Source: Vigna angularis
Taxonomy: Eukaryota; Streptophyta; Magnoliopsida; Fabales; Fabaceae
Assembly: GCF_016808095.1 (NCBI RefSeq)
Contig: NC_068973.1
Coordinates: 986,501-1,050,500 of the forward strand
Direction: 5' to 3'
Length of the DNA: 64,000 bases
A program made the position numbers and the translations under genes. Under the pieces are notes generated by a model that had not been told where the DNA came from, did no database searches, and saw only the letters and a list, made by a program, of their open reading frames with translations. Of the stretch, positions 33,540 through 46,000 are shown piece by piece (within the stretch, counting starts at the first letter, position 1; every line of letters begins with the position of its first letter).

Positions 33540-35089
33540 TAGATCAATACTATCATGTTTATTTCTTTTATTTTATTATCTATACTATTATATAATATTA
33601 TAGAAAGTTGCCTCGTTTGCTACTGAGGAGTAGCATTTATAATTATTTTTTTGAGTAATCATATTATGATAAAAAAAAATTCATGGAATTTATTAATAGT
33701 TAATTTTAATTAATGAATACAGCAATATATTTAATGAGATTTATTTTAAACATTGTTTTCATGTTAATACTTCAATTTGATAGCACTTATAAACAGCTGT
33801 TAGCAAAAATTAATAAGTATTATAAAATCAACTGTTTTCAAAATTATTAAAATAACTTATTTTTGAAAATATGTATTATAAATATAATCAGTTTTTATCG
33901 AATTTATATAGCTATATGAAATAAGACAATGATGACTAATTAACTGTTTTATCTATAGTAGAGAGGTGCATAATACCATTATTTTTCTTCATTTTTAGGA
34001 CTATATAGTATGACGGCTTTATCATATGAGTTGAAATTGAAATTGTTTCTCGAAATTGATTTTCAGTAAAGTAATAATAGAAGAGATTAAGAGTATATCC
34101 ATTTGATACATTAACATGAAAATAATGAATATGCTGGCTAATCCAAAAGGGAATTACGGCTCTAAAATTTTGATAAATCTATAGTTTATGATATGCTTTT
34201 TTAATTTCGTAGTATATTTTTCATATTTTACAGTTTTATTCGAGATATTCATGTTACTTAGAAAATTACAATTTTTTTTGTTGTGTACTCTTATAATATA
34301 TATTAATTTTTCATAGTTTATGTAGGTAAATTTTGGTAAAAAATATATAAAAAAAAAACAAATCACAAATTAACATTTGTTTAGAGAAAACAAACATAAA
34401 TTTACGTATGATGTATATACACCAGACATAAATTTATGTATTTTTATTTTACTAAGCATAAATTTACGTTTTCCATAATTACAGCTGTTTAAATCAGACA
34501 TAAAACGATCTAAACTATCAAGTATAAAAAAGTCCTCTTTTTTTTATTAATGTAAATATTAACTAAGTAGCTCAAATATTGAAGAGATGATTATGTAATA
34601 TATTAGACAATATATATATTGTAAAATTTATAATTCTACCTTTAATATAAAATTTTGATATTTAACCTCACAATCTTTTTAAATAAGTATTTTGGCACCC
34701 TAAAAAAAATTACTCCCACTTTACAAGACAGTTTAATAATATAATAATATATATAGTTTAAGTAGAAAGTAAAGTTAAGTAAAATTAAAATATAATTATT
34801 TAGGATTGCAAAGTAAATATTTTTTATTTGATGGATGTGAACTCGATATCACCCTTAAATATTATACTCAGCTTTTCACTATACGAATCTCAAATATATA
34901 AATCTAGAAAACAGATATACACAAATCGCACGATCAGATTCACTTTCCATCAAAATATTTGGACTTAATAAAAATGATAAATTCGAATATATTCCTTATT
35001 TAGATGAATGCTAAACGACATAACCAAATAAATAAATCAAAGAACTGATCTATACATTACTACAATTATTGGTAATGTCGTTTTAATGG
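33540..35089. other. AT-rich arm DNA
   Basis: About 33,540-33,800 and 34,640-35,090 match arm 1 (18,185-18,450 and 16,735-17,170). About 33,800-34,600 does not match. No gene seen. Confidence 0.5.
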
Positions 35090-35093
35090 TTAA

Positions 35094-35406
35094 GGCCTTG
35101 TTCTTTTGAGTGGATTTGAGAGGATGGATTTGAGGGAATTTGAGAGGATTTGAAGATAATTTTTTTTGTCGTTTATTTGAGTGAATTTGGAGGTAAATAA
35201 GAGTGAATTTGGAGGTAAATAAGAGTGAATTTAGAAATAAAATTTGTGAGAATTAGTATAGAATTGTATTGACATGACAAATTAAAAAAAATTATTTCCA
35301 AATTCACTTTTATTTACCTTCAAATTTACTCAAATAAATGACAAAAAAAATTATCTTCAAATCCTCTCAAATTCATCCTCTCAAATCCACTCAAAAGTAC
35401 AGAGCC
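35094..35406. mobile_element. 313-bp MITE
   Basis: The left end GGCCTTGTTCTTTTGAGTGG and the right end (reverse complement GGCTCTGTACTTTTGAGTGG) extend as about 70-bp inverted repeats with TTTGAGAGGAT motifs. It is flanked by TTAA (35,090-35,093 and 35,407-35,410), and arm 1 has one TTAA at the empty site. Ends resemble Tourist/PIF-Harbinger-type MITEs, but a TTA/TAA versus TTAA duplication cannot be separated here. Confidence 0.8.
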
Positions 35407-35462
35407 TTAAAGAGAGAATAAATTCATTCTTTCTTGCTGAAGACGTAGAGCTCATCACTCAG

Positions 35463-35486
35463 CCATTTCTCTCTATAAAAGCACAT
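35463..35486 (+). promoter_or_regulatory. TATA box of gene C'
   Basis: TCTCTCTATAAAAGCAC, about 100 bp before the ATG, identical to the gene C promoter. Confidence 0.55.
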
Positions 35487-35575
35487 AAGGGTGTCTGAAC
35501 CTTTGAAGCAAGAAACCAACCTGAATTAAAATTCCCTCTCTGATAAAACTTTCTGCATTATCTAACGTTCCATAT

Positions 35576-35815
35576 ATGGCACCTCCTGCAGCAGACCTCA
35601 GACAGATTGCTACAGAAGGGTTTGCTCTGATAGAGACGTTCTACGGTTCAGCAACAAGAAGGAGCAGTGGCAGTGATGCATTGTATTTGCATGGCCGCAG
35701 AGAACGTTGTTGCGTGGTTTATCAAGTGCCTAAAGATGTGATGAACGAGTCTTCTGTTGGCAGTTATAGCAAGCCTAAAGTCCCAAATCGTTGGGGTAGA
35801 TCCTTTAAGTTTTAA
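35576..35815 (+). CDS. Small protein of the EGFxLIDxFYG family, member C' (79 aa)
   Basis: Arm 2 copy of member C. The ATG is at 35,576-35,578 and the stop follows WGRSFKF. One residue differs from C (Ala5 for Ser5). The 5' leader, TATA and about 250 bp of 3' flank are also nearly identical to arm 1, much closer than the D/D' region. All family marks are present: EGFALIETFYG, the basic linker, the CC pair and the NRWG end. Unlike D', it has no lesion and keeps its promoter, so it is probably functional. Function unknown. Confidence 0.82.
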   Translation: MAPPAADLRQIATEGFALIETFYGSATRRSSGSDALYLHGRRERCCVVYQVPKDVMNESSVGSYSKPKVPNRWGRSFKF

Positions 35816-36059
35816 GATCTTTGGCCTATATGCATGCTGTATGTAAGTTATCTTCAAAAGGGTATGTCCTGTTTCTTGTTTTTAGGTTACTCTTTTATAA
35901 CATGTATGTACAAAAAACTCGAAGACTTTAAGACAAGGTCTTCTGCAGTTGTGAAAGTCTATGTAGTTCAATAAAGTATATGTTCTGTGTTGCTGCACGA
36001 AGCCTTTAAGGTTATGTAATTAATGAAGTTTCTCTTAATATGGGGTGTTCTCATCAAAA

Positions 36060-36930
36060 CTTTTCATAAATCTCCATTTCAAATTCCTTTACATTTTACA
36101 AATTTTTTTAATCTAAACAATTTCACTTTCATTTTTCTATTTAAATTTATTCCTTCAAATCTATCTTTAAAACTAAACACAACTGACTAGAATAAAAACA
36201 ATAAAAGACACACATCATAAGTATTTAAAAAGTTGTATATTTACGTATGATATTTGCTCCCTTTCCACATATAATAGAGCCAAAAAATAACCAAACGAAC
36301 ATCAAGCAAACCAATATCTAAGCAGATATAAAGTTTTTGCTTTTAGATCTCTTAAAAAATTGTCTTAATTTTTTTTAATACTAATATATCTCTATAAAAT
36401 TAATTATAAAATTATATTTAAAAATAAAATTTAATTAAATTATCATAATTATTAATTTTTACAATAAATTTTATTATTTGTAAAAATATCTTATTTTTAA
36501 ATTTGCTTTAGGTTTTTCAGAATTAAGATATATTTTAACATAAATAATTTTATTAGTAAATAAAAAAAATGTTATCTTAAATTTATTTTAGACTTCCCAA
36601 ACTCTTGAATCATTTTTATATAAACTTACGAAAAATTAAACTCTAATAAAACCAAATAAAAATAATTGTGACAAATATTTTCCTTCATCCGTCACGAACT
36701 TTTATTTTTCTGGTAAAAAGCTTAATAACCAATTGCAATCTCAGTAAATTAAAGTATGATCATGTTTAAGTTTACTTAACTATATTTTTTAATATTGTGA
36801 GATTTGATTTTGGTTTCTATAAACGTTTTCTCTAAATTTAAAATTAATGTTTTCACTTTCTAACTGAACTTTGATTTTAATTTTATAAATTATTTTCTTC
36901 GATTTACAAAGTTTGATATAATTGATTCTA
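36060..36930. other. AT-rich arm DNA
   Basis: About 36,060-36,350 matches arm 1 (14,880-15,105); the rest is AT-rich with no gene seen. Confidence 0.45.
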
Positions 36931-36933
36931 TCA

Positions 36934-37200
36934 TTATCTTAATATATAGCTAGGGATGGATGCATGCACAATACTTGAGACACTGCAAAATGTAGCTACG
37001 TCATCGAGTTTACGTAAGAAAGTGAAAGACTTAAAGATGCTAAAGCAAATTTGTTGACTCTTTGACTGGAACAAAGTATTTTGTTTGGGGGTATAAATAG
37101 CACTAAAGTGGGCCGAAAGTTTAGTAGAAAGTTCCTTCCATAACATAATTATTATGTCCAAGAATCTGATACAACATTAACTATTTTCTCAACAACCTTG
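36934..37200 (+). promoter_or_regulatory. Promoter-like module copy M6
   Basis: Near-identical inverse of M3. Plus-strand order: as-1-like pair (CGTCATCGAGTTTACGTAAG, about 37,000-37,019), paired W-boxes (TTGACTCTTTGACT, about 37,053-37,066) and GTATAAATAGC (about 37,091-37,101). Confidence 0.5.
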
Positions 37201-37324
37201 AGTAATATAAAAAGAAAATAGAAAAAATTGTTATAAAAATAAAGTGTTGATTTAAGAATAATTATCTTAATTTAATAAATATTTTGTATATATGAATAAT
37301 TTAGGTAGTTGTATGTTATTCAAA

Positions 37325-37354
37325 GATTTACAATTTAAAAACCTTCTCCATTTT

Positions 37355-37434
<80 letters not shown>

Positions 37435-37510
37435 TATATATAATGTGGGATGTTTGTAAGCCATCTCATAAAGTTATATGATCACTTGATCAGTATACAC
37501 TGACATTGCA
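37325..37510 (+). repeat. Third copy of the D-gene 3' flank
   Basis: ACCTTCTCCATTTTGGTTTA, a (TA)n tract (about 37,360-37,432), then AAGCCATCTCATAAAGTTAT and GATCACTTGATCAGTATA match the 3' flank of D (18,550-18,700) and D' (32,128-32,160 and 33,340-33,380). No D-type coding sequence is attached. Confidence 0.75.
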
Positions 37511-38705
37511 TAAAATACCATACTATGTTCATTATTAGTTCAATAAATATATAATATCTTCTTGCTTAATTGATTATTAGAGGAATCACTCTAATTTATT
37601 AATGTGAAACTTTAAGAAATAAAGAAATATTGGTGAAATATTAATAAAACCGTTAGTTTATATGATAGTCAAGGTATTTTGTTAACATTGAGAAGAAATT
37701 ATGAATTCATTAAACAGGCGAGATTTGACATCCTTTAATAAAAAAAGTAATAAAAAATAAATAAAAGTATTTTTAATATATATAATATAAATATTTCTGT
37801 TTATATAGAATCAATTTTTTATATAGTTATATCACTTCTCTTCAACATATTACAGATATAATTGATCTCTACTCTTTTTAAAAATTTGGTGAATGTTAAT
37901 TAACTTTTCATCATAATTAACAAAATCTAACAGCGATGTCTAAAGACTTTGAGTTTACTCTTGTAAAATAACAATCCATGTAATTCGTTTAATATCTACA
38001 GGATTTGGGTAAAATTCAAAATAGTTATACTAAATTCAAATTCGTTTAATATAGTATTTAATAACAAAATCTATTCAAGATTTTAGTCATAAAAATGATT
38101 TCAACTTCAAAAATAAAATAAAAATTATATAATGAGTATTGAGATTGAGCTTATTCCCTTTCTCCCATATTTTCCTGATATAATATATATTTATTCAGTG
38201 TTGTTGCAAGTTCAAGCTTGAATATAGAAGATCTAAGGATTGAATCATAACATTTGATTTCTCAAATCACCCTGCTTTAATATCAAAACTTGATTCAACT
38301 AATACATTCAAATGTAGTAGTACTTTAATATAGTAACATATCCAAGCTTCAATTTATTGGGTACAAATAAAGTCTCACATCGAATAAAATAAGAGATGAA
38401 CATGAGTTTATATATACATAACATATTTCCATATCTTATAACATATCTCCATATCTTATTACTGTAGAGATATCTATGTTGTATGTGTGTGTATCGTGAG
38501 ATTTTTCCAACATAAAGATAGATTAGATTTTACTGATAAAATTAAGCAATTGTGTTTATGATGTTAGCTTATAATAACTCTTTAAGAACTAAAATTCCCT
38601 CTACTAATCTGTTGTAACTCTTTAATGTCACTCACAATGGACATATTGTTTATACACTTGATCAAGTTTGTGCTTTAGAGAAGGAGATGCTGGTCAGAAT
38701 TCAAA
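37511..38705. other. AT-rich intergenic DNA
   Basis: No gene seen. Confidence 0.5.
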
Positions 38706-38734
38706 AACCACTAGTGCAAAATTGGCTTTTAACG

Positions 38735-40140
38735 TTCCCTAATAGACATCCGTCCACACAAGCTCCAACGTATATAAATCACCGGTGGCATATTCGTAAA
38801 TAAGTGAAACTCGAGACGTCTGTCCTTGGTCGAGCTGGACGTTTATAATATTATAGACGTCCGTCGTAGGGGGACGGACGTTTAATAGGCTGAACAAGTG
38901 AACGTTTTCAATTACCCATGTCAGCCCTTAAACGTCCGTCCTTGGTCGAGACATACGTTTATAATGTTATGAACGTCCGTGTGAGGGGGACAGACGTTTA
39001 ATAGGCTGAACAAGTGAACGCTTTCAAGTACCCATGTCAGCCCTTAAACGTCCGTCCTTGGTCGAGACGGACGTCTATAACATTATGAACATCCGTGTGA
39101 GGGGGACGGACGTTTAATAGGCTGAACAAGTGAACATTTTCAAGTCCCCATGTCAGCCCTTAAACGTCCGTCCTTGGTCGAGACGGACGTCTATAATATT
39201 ATGAACGTCCGTGTGAGGGGGACGGACGTTTAATAGGCTGAACAAGTGAACGTTTTCAAGTCCCCATGTCAGTCCTTAAACGTCCGTCCTTGGTCGAGAC
39301 GGACGTATACTAGGCTGAACAACTGAACGTTTCAGTCCCCATGTCAGCCCTTGAACGTCCGTCCTTGGTCGAGACGGACGTATACTAGGCTGAACAACTG
39401 AACGTTTCAGTCCCCATGTCAGCCCTTGAACGTCCGTCCAGGGTCAAGACGGACGTCTATAACATTATGAACGTCCGTGTGAGTGGGACGGACGTTTACT
39501 AGGCTGAATAACTGAACGTTTCAGTCCCCATGTCAGCCCTTAAACGTCAGTGTGAGGGGGACGGACGTCTACGAGGCTGAACAACTGAACGTTTCCATTC
39601 CCCATGTCAGGATCTTAAACGTCCGTCCTCGGAGGGCTCGGACGTCTATAATATTATAAATGTCTGGCCCCCCATATCGGACGTTTAATGTGCTAACAGG
39701 GTGATTGGAGATTTAATTGTCTTCAGCCCCTTAAACGTCCAATATGGGGGGCCGAACGTTTATTATATCATAGACGTCCGGGCCCTCCGAGGACGGACGT
39801 TTAAGGGATGACATGGGGAATTGAAACGTTCAGTTGTTCAGCCTCGTAGACGTTCGTCCCCCTCACACAGACGTTTATAATATTATAGACGTCCGGGCCC
39901 TCCCAGGACGGACGTTTAAGGGCTGACATGGGGAGTTGAAACGTTCAGTTGTTCAGTTTAGTAGACGTCCGTCCCCCTCAAAAGGACGTTTATAATATTA
40001 TAGACGTCCGGCTCGACCCAGGACGGACGTCTAAACCCACCCGCGAATATCATTTTTAAATCCCCAAAGACGTCATATTAGTGACGAACCGGACGTCTAT
40101 AATATTATAGACGTCCGTGCCCCAGAGTATCGGACGTCTA
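38735..40140. repeat. Left subterminal repeat block of the CACTA element
   Basis: AACGTCCGTCCTTGG recurs at 38,931, 39,047, 39,163 and 39,279 (exact 116-bp period), then at 39,354 and 39,429 (75-bp period, a shortened unit). From about 39,690 the motif order inverts (GGACGGACGTTTAAGG), so the second half folds back on the first. Such motif arrays are where CACTA TNPA-type proteins bind in known elements. Confidence 0.9.
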
Positions 40141-41004
40141 ACTGTATTAATATTGCTCCCGCAAACCCGTGACCAGTTAAGTTTTGGAAACGTGAAACAC
40201 TGTTCATCGTCTTCCTCCGTGAACGCTGCTGCGCCATTGATTTTCCAGGTCCGTTTTCTCTCTTTTGGACCGTTTAAATTGATTTTCAATCCGATTACAT
40301 TGCTCTGTGATGAAATACCTTTGATTTGAACCGATTAAAAATCGTTTTCGGTCCGTTTTTTTGCAGTCTCTTGCGTGTTCTTGGGCGGCTTCTTTGACTG
40401 TTTTTGGGCTGCGTTTTAGGCCGTTCCCTCCTCGATTTCCCTCCCTTTCATTTCGAATCTACTTTTCAGGTTAGCTTGTTGATTGAAAATTTTTTGTATG
40501 CATGTAATTGGGTTTTGTGTATGCATGTTTTTTACTCTAAAATGTGACTGTGTTATTGGCTTTTGAATATATGTGTATTAGTTGTGTTATTATTAGTATC
40601 AAATCATTGAGTGACACTTAGTTCCCGTTTGAAATTTAAGACAAACGATTAATCTTTTAATCGTTTGTGTTAAATTTTGAATTGTCCGATTGGACAGTTT
40701 GAAAAAATTAATTTTCATAATTTGCAATAACATGTCAATTGGAGTTTAAGGATAAGATTGATAAAATTTCGGTTCAGTACTTGTGTTGTTCTCCGGATGC
40801 ATATTTGATTGTGGTCATCGTTGACTACTCTCATTTCGTGTATTTCGGAGACCAATGCAAAATGCTGCCGAAATCTTATCAATTTTATGATGTAGACTTC
40901 AATGCACGTGGCTGGGCAAATTATGAAAATTAATTTTTTTGAATGGGTAGGGCCTAACCTTGTGAGAGTTAAAACACTTGAACTGATGATTTTACGAACA
41001 TAGT
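40141..41004 (+). other. 5' region of the CACTA transposase gene
   Basis: Begins GC-richer with CT-rich text (about 40,190-40,470), then becomes AT-rich. This is probably promoter, leader and possibly an intron upstream of the transposase start. The short frame at 40,739-40,933 has no recognised domain. Confidence 0.4.
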
Positions 41005-41973
41005 ATGGATCGAAGCTGGATGAACGAACGTCGCATCAGTGAAGAATATGAGAAGGGTGTTTCGAAGTTCTTGCAATACGTTGAACAAAATGCTAAGTCT
41101 GTCAACGGGACATATTTTTGTCCTTGTGTGCGTTGTCTTAATCAAATAGGGCAAGACTTAGGCAATGTGCGTGACCATCTATTCATGTACGGCATAATGA
41201 GGACTTATACCGTTTGGACTTGGCATGGAGAAGTAATGGAGCAGCCTACCACGTCACAAGGAACGGATTATGTGGAAAAATGGATGAGTGACCATTTAGA
41301 GGACATGATACGTGATGTCGGTGAAGATAATTTTGGAAGGGCTAATTTGTATGATTCTCTTATTAATGATTCAGAGCAATCGTTGTTCCCAGGATGCTCG
41401 AACTTTACACGTCTGTCTTCAACTTTAAAGTTGTTTAGTTTAAAAGCAAGGAATGGATGGACCGATAAAAGTTTCACCGAGTTGTTGGAGTTGTTGAAGG
41501 AGATGCTTCCAGAAAATAATACTCTACCTATTCGTAATTACGAGGCCAAATTTTTTTTATGTCCAATGGGTCTTGAATATCAAAAGATACATGCTTGTCC
41601 TAATGATTGTGTTTTGTACATAAAGGAGTTTGCTTCGTTAAAGTATTGTCCAACATGTGGTTTATCCCGTTTTAAAAAGAAATATGACAGAGTCACTGGT
41701 AATGAAGGTAATGATGGTTCACCTGCTAAGGTGATGTGGTATTTGCCTATAATACCTAGGTTCAAACGTATGTTCTCTGTTAAAGAAGATGCAAAGAACC
41801 TTAAATGGCACTCTGACGAAAGAAAGTGCGATAATCTTCTTCGACACCCTGCTGATTCTCCACAATGGAAAAAGATTGATGACAAATTCCCTGAATTTGG
41901 TGCAGATCCAAGAAACTTAAGGCTTGCACTTGCAACTGATGGTATGAATCCTTATGGAAACTTAAGTAGCTAA
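41005..41973 (+). pseudogene. Truncated CACTA (TNP2-type) transposase, 322 aa
   Basis: Starts MDRSWMNERRISEEYEKGV with the plant transposase-associated zinc-binding region (FCPCVRCLN, about residues 45-53; RDHLFMYGI, about 63-71). It continues into the beginning of the TNP2/Transposase_21 domain: CPNDCVLYIKEF, then CPTCGLSRF, then YLPIIPRFKRMF, and ends at LATDGMNPYGN. Family members continue several hundred residues past this point into the catalytic core. Here the frame runs straight into subterminal repeat DNA and stops. An internal deletion that joined the 5' half of the gene to the right end explains this. Without the catalytic region it is not an active transposase; the remnant might still bind or interfere. 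Confidence 0.93.
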
Positions 41974-42280
41974 CGGACGTCCAACCCCCTAGACCCTACC
42001 ACTAACAATTCAGCCAAGTAGGTCCGGGGGGAGAGGCGCCGGACGTCTATATGAACGTCCGAGGGTTCACAGCGGACGTCTATATAAACGTCCGACCTGA
42101 CATAGCGGGCGTCTATATAAACGTTCGGGCTAACACAACGGACGTCTATATAGACGTCTGGCCAGACACACGAACGTCTATATAAACGTCCGGCCTGACA
42201 CAACAGACGTCTACATAGACGTCATCAGCATAGACGTCGGGGGAACGTCGGACGTCAAAAGACCCACAGAACGGACATCT
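41974..42280. repeat. Right subterminal repeat block of the CACTA element
   Basis: About seven units near 38-40 bp with core GGACGTCTATATAAACGTCC and spacers such as GCCTGACACA. Each core is itself close to palindromic. The minus-strand open frame here is a repeat artefact. Confidence 0.9.
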
Positions 42281-42301
42281 ATAGCCCTTTCTGCACTAGT
42301 G

Positions 42302-43044
42302 AACAAGGACTTGACCTGTCTTTAAAAATTATGCTAATTTAGAATTAATAATAATAATAAGTAGTTAAAGCATGATAATTAATATTATAGACAAATTTAA
42401 ATTTTAATTCACTAATCAATTATAATTTTTTATTAATAATAAAAATTATTTTAGATACTAATAATCTTTTTACCTGTTATATCTAATTTAATCAATATAA
42501 TAATTTATTATTTTTGTGTAATCTTAATTTAATATTTGGTTATTAAAAAGTGGTACTCATTTGAAGAAATTGATTGTCAATCCACTATTTTAATAAAATG
42601 AATTAAAAAATTATAAATAACTTCCAAATCAAAGAACCAATCTCAACATAAAAACTTGGAAAATATAGTTTGCAAAAATGTCAAACACCACAAGCCAAAT
42701 AAGTTATCTGCCGCCATTTAGTTTGATTCCTTTACACTAATTTTGTTTTGAAAAATTACCAATAAAATATTGATAAGAGTAATAATTATATTACGACTGT
42801 TACAATTTTAATTCTTAATTGTAATTCAGCATTTTATTTTAGAATATTCCAGATATCTTCTTGTATCAGTTAGTAAAGAAGATTAATCCAAAGCTTCTCA
42901 AGCTAGTTTTTGCGTAATGCAATTCTCAAGCTATTTCTTCAATTCAAATAGACATAGGTCCCACATCGTAATGATGTCAGAGGTTCTAAAACGGAACTAA
43001 TTCACCCACAACCTTTTCACCTGTCACAGATCGAGATTTCCGAC
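42302..43044. other. Intergenic DNA and presumed promoter of the IBR3-type gene
   Basis: AT-rich to about 42,840, then more balanced. I see no unmistakable TATA box in the last 150 bp. Confidence 0.4.
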
Positions 43045-46000
43045 ATGGCGCGGAACACAGCAGACCTTGTAGCGCAACTCGATGTTGCTAATCACTTTCC
43101 CTACGACTCTCTCCTCGGCTACTGCTCTTCCAACATTTCGGGTTTCCCTCAACCCGCTACTCAGTTCACCGTTTCGCAGGTTTTTGTCTTTTTCGGAACT
43201 TTTATCGTGCTTCTGGGTCACATGGGTTTTCGTCAAAATTTGATTTTTATTTTTATTTTGGCCGTGTGATTCTCTGGTGAAATGTTGTTTTAGTTTGGGC
43301 ATGGACAATCCAACCCCACTTACTTGTTGGAAGCGGGTTCTCATGACTCCGTCGTGAAGCGCTATGTTCTCAGGAAGAAACCTGCCGGGAAATTGCTCGC
43401 CTCAGCTCATGCCGTTGAAAGAGAATTTCAGGTTTTTTTATATTACATTGATGAAAATTGAAGTCTGAGCTATTTTGAATTTGAAGAAGTAAACAACCAT
43501 ACCTTGTTATAGAGTCATGTTGAAAAAGTAAACTTGATAGTTTTACTACTATCTATCTTTTAGAATAAAAGCATTCAAATATAGATCACATTACTTCAAA
43601 ATTATGTTTAATTCAAAATCAATTTTCTAAAAGTTCATCCAAACTCCCACTTAAGTGTTTGAAGTGTGGGCAATGAATAACATATTAGTGAGAAAATGAC
43701 TAGTTGTGTGCCGCTATTATTCACAGGTTCTCCAGGCATTGGGTGCTCATACCAAAGTTCCGGTTCCTAAGGTTTTCTGTTTGTGCAACGATCCAAGTGT
43801 TATTGGAACCGCGTTTTATATCATGGAATATTTGGAGGGACGCATATTTATTGACTCTAAGTTACCGGTATGATTTGCTTTCTAGTTAATTTTGGTTTCC
43901 TTGGTGATTGCTGAATTGTCATTGGTTTGATTAGTGACATGTGACTTGTAAATAATCAGGGTGTGCCACCTGAGAGGAGGAGCGCAATTTACAGGGCAAC
44001 TGCTAAAGCCTTAGCTTCCATACATTCTGCTAATGTGGACTCCATTGGTTTGGGAAAATATGGACAACGCAATAATTATTGCAAAAGACAGGTATATTAT
44101 TTTATATATGATTATTTATGGTCAATTTACATGAAAATTTGGTTTTTAATGGTGCCGAATGACATTGTACGATCCATTTAGCGACTCAATTGGTGAAATA
44201 AGACTTTGTTGTTGTGCGTTGAATTTTTTTCACGTGGAGATATATGTATTGGGATAGAAAGCTGAACATAGATGGATGAGCTGAAAAGTTATTACAGCAC
44301 AGTAAAATTTATGAAAGTAAATGTTGAGGAGACCTTGAAAACATCGATCACTGCATTTGGTTTTATAAAAAGTTTGAGGATGCACTGATCAATTCCTTGC
44401 CCTGTGTCCATTTTTTGGTTCCACTCCATGTTGTATCGCCACCCCTGCTATTGTGCCAGGACCGAAAAGAAGGGTTAGGATCAAAATAGTTGTTTTATTA
44501 AAAATATTTTGCTAATGATAGTTTCTTTTGTTGTATTAGATTGAGAGGTGGGCTAAGCAATATGTTGCCTCAACCAGTGAGGGTAAACCTGCAAGTAATC
44601 CAAAAATGTTTGCCTTGATTGATTGGCTACGACATCAAATCCCCTCTGAAGATTCTTCAGGAGCAACAGGTGGTCTGGTTCATGGAGATTTTCGCATTGA
44701 CAATCTTGTGTTCCATCCCACAGAGGTAAGATTTATATAGTATTTTTCTTTGTTCTGGTCTTAATGCATGGATTTTTGTTCTGGTCATACTCAAATTTAG
44801 AGTGTCATAACTAGTTTGCTAAAAGAACAAAATTTATGTTCTCAATGCCATGTATTCTTTACTCTGGAGTTAGGACACTGTCTTTGAAGACTCAATATTA
44901 GTATTTAAGACTGTTAAATTCATTGGCATCTTAGAACCCACTTCTTGTGCCTTACAAGTTTTCTTTCTGCTGCAGGATCGAGTAATTGGAATACTTGACT
45001 GGGAACTGTCTACCCTCGGTAACCAAATGTGTGATGTTGCATATAGCTGTATGGTATGTACCATACACTCACTTTTCTGAATCGAGATTTTGTAAAATAA
45101 ATGAGTTATATAATCTTGATGATTAGCATCTTCATTTAGTCTGATTGCTTGTTAAACTGATGATAGTAGAATCACTGTTTCAGATTACCTAAGTATTTGA
45201 TTAATTGAATTACCTATTCAATTCATGTTCCTTTTGCTCTCCTGGAAGACTTATATTGCAGATATTGGGCCTGAAAACGTGCATGAAGGTATGGAGCGTT
45301 CTGGACTACCTGAGGGGATTCCTTCACTACCCGAATATTTGGCTGATTACTGTTCCCTAGCAGTAAGTGTTCTGAATATATATGTCTCAATAGATTTTGA
45401 TATAATTTATTGTGTATGCTGTTATGACGATATATGATACAGCCCAAATACCTGTTGGGCCACACAATATATTGGAAAAAGAAACAAAAGAGCAAAAGAA
45501 GTGGGGACAAGTTTATAGCAGGAGAAAACAAAATAAAGGGGCTGAGGTGGACAAAATTAGTTAGAGAGAGAGAATTGGAGGATCTAGGAAGATTTACCTT
45601 TTCGTTATTACCTTTATATTGTCAGGGCAGTGTGTGGGGAGGGCATTCGGTTGTTGAATGAAATATAGAGTGGAGAGTACCGTTTTGGTCTCTTAAGGAG
45701 CCTAGCTCTGGACAGTAGGTTATTCCTTCTGTTTTTGGCTTTTATTTCAATGAAACAGGATCTATGATCCTTTCTTATACTATCTTTTCCTCTTAGTTCA
45801 TTTCTTGTCCAGTGGTTTCCTAACAATTCTGGTCCGACCTGCCGGATAACTTCATTAGAGGGTGAATGGTTAACACTCGAGCAGACAGCAGAAAACAAGG
45901 AGAACCAGTGGTTTCAGGAAAAATGGAGGAGAGGGTAGGGTATGTAGAAGAAGAAGTTATTCGAATGAAAGCAATCATGGAAGAGTTGCGTCTGCAAGCA

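Larger units (their letters stand above)
38709..42301 (+). mobile_element. CACTA transposon, internally deleted (3,593 bp)
   Basis: Ends CACTAGTGCA...TGCACTAGTG with the 3-bp target duplication AAC on both sides (38,706-38,708 and 42,302-42,304). It has large subterminal repeat blocks built from GGACGTCTATA/AACGTCCG motifs: about 1.4 kb on the left and 0.3 kb on the right. The transposase gene (41,005 on) is cut short by the right block. It cannot encode a full transposase, but its ends look intact, so it could be moved by a related autonomous element. Confidence 0.96.

Noticed and set aside
38735..40140. CRISPR-like regularly spaced repeats
   Set aside because: The 116-bp and 75-bp units are whole tandem repeats without variable spacers and lie between CACTA termini in a plant genome.
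41970..42203. Minus-strand repeat protein (VYIDVRC-type units)
   Set aside because: A translation of the CACTA right subterminal repeats; the periodicity is DNA-level.
45223..45531. Open frames crossing the exon 7 and gypsy LTR junction
   Set aside because: Exon 7 ends at a clear GTAAGT donor, and the remaining text is LTR sequence.
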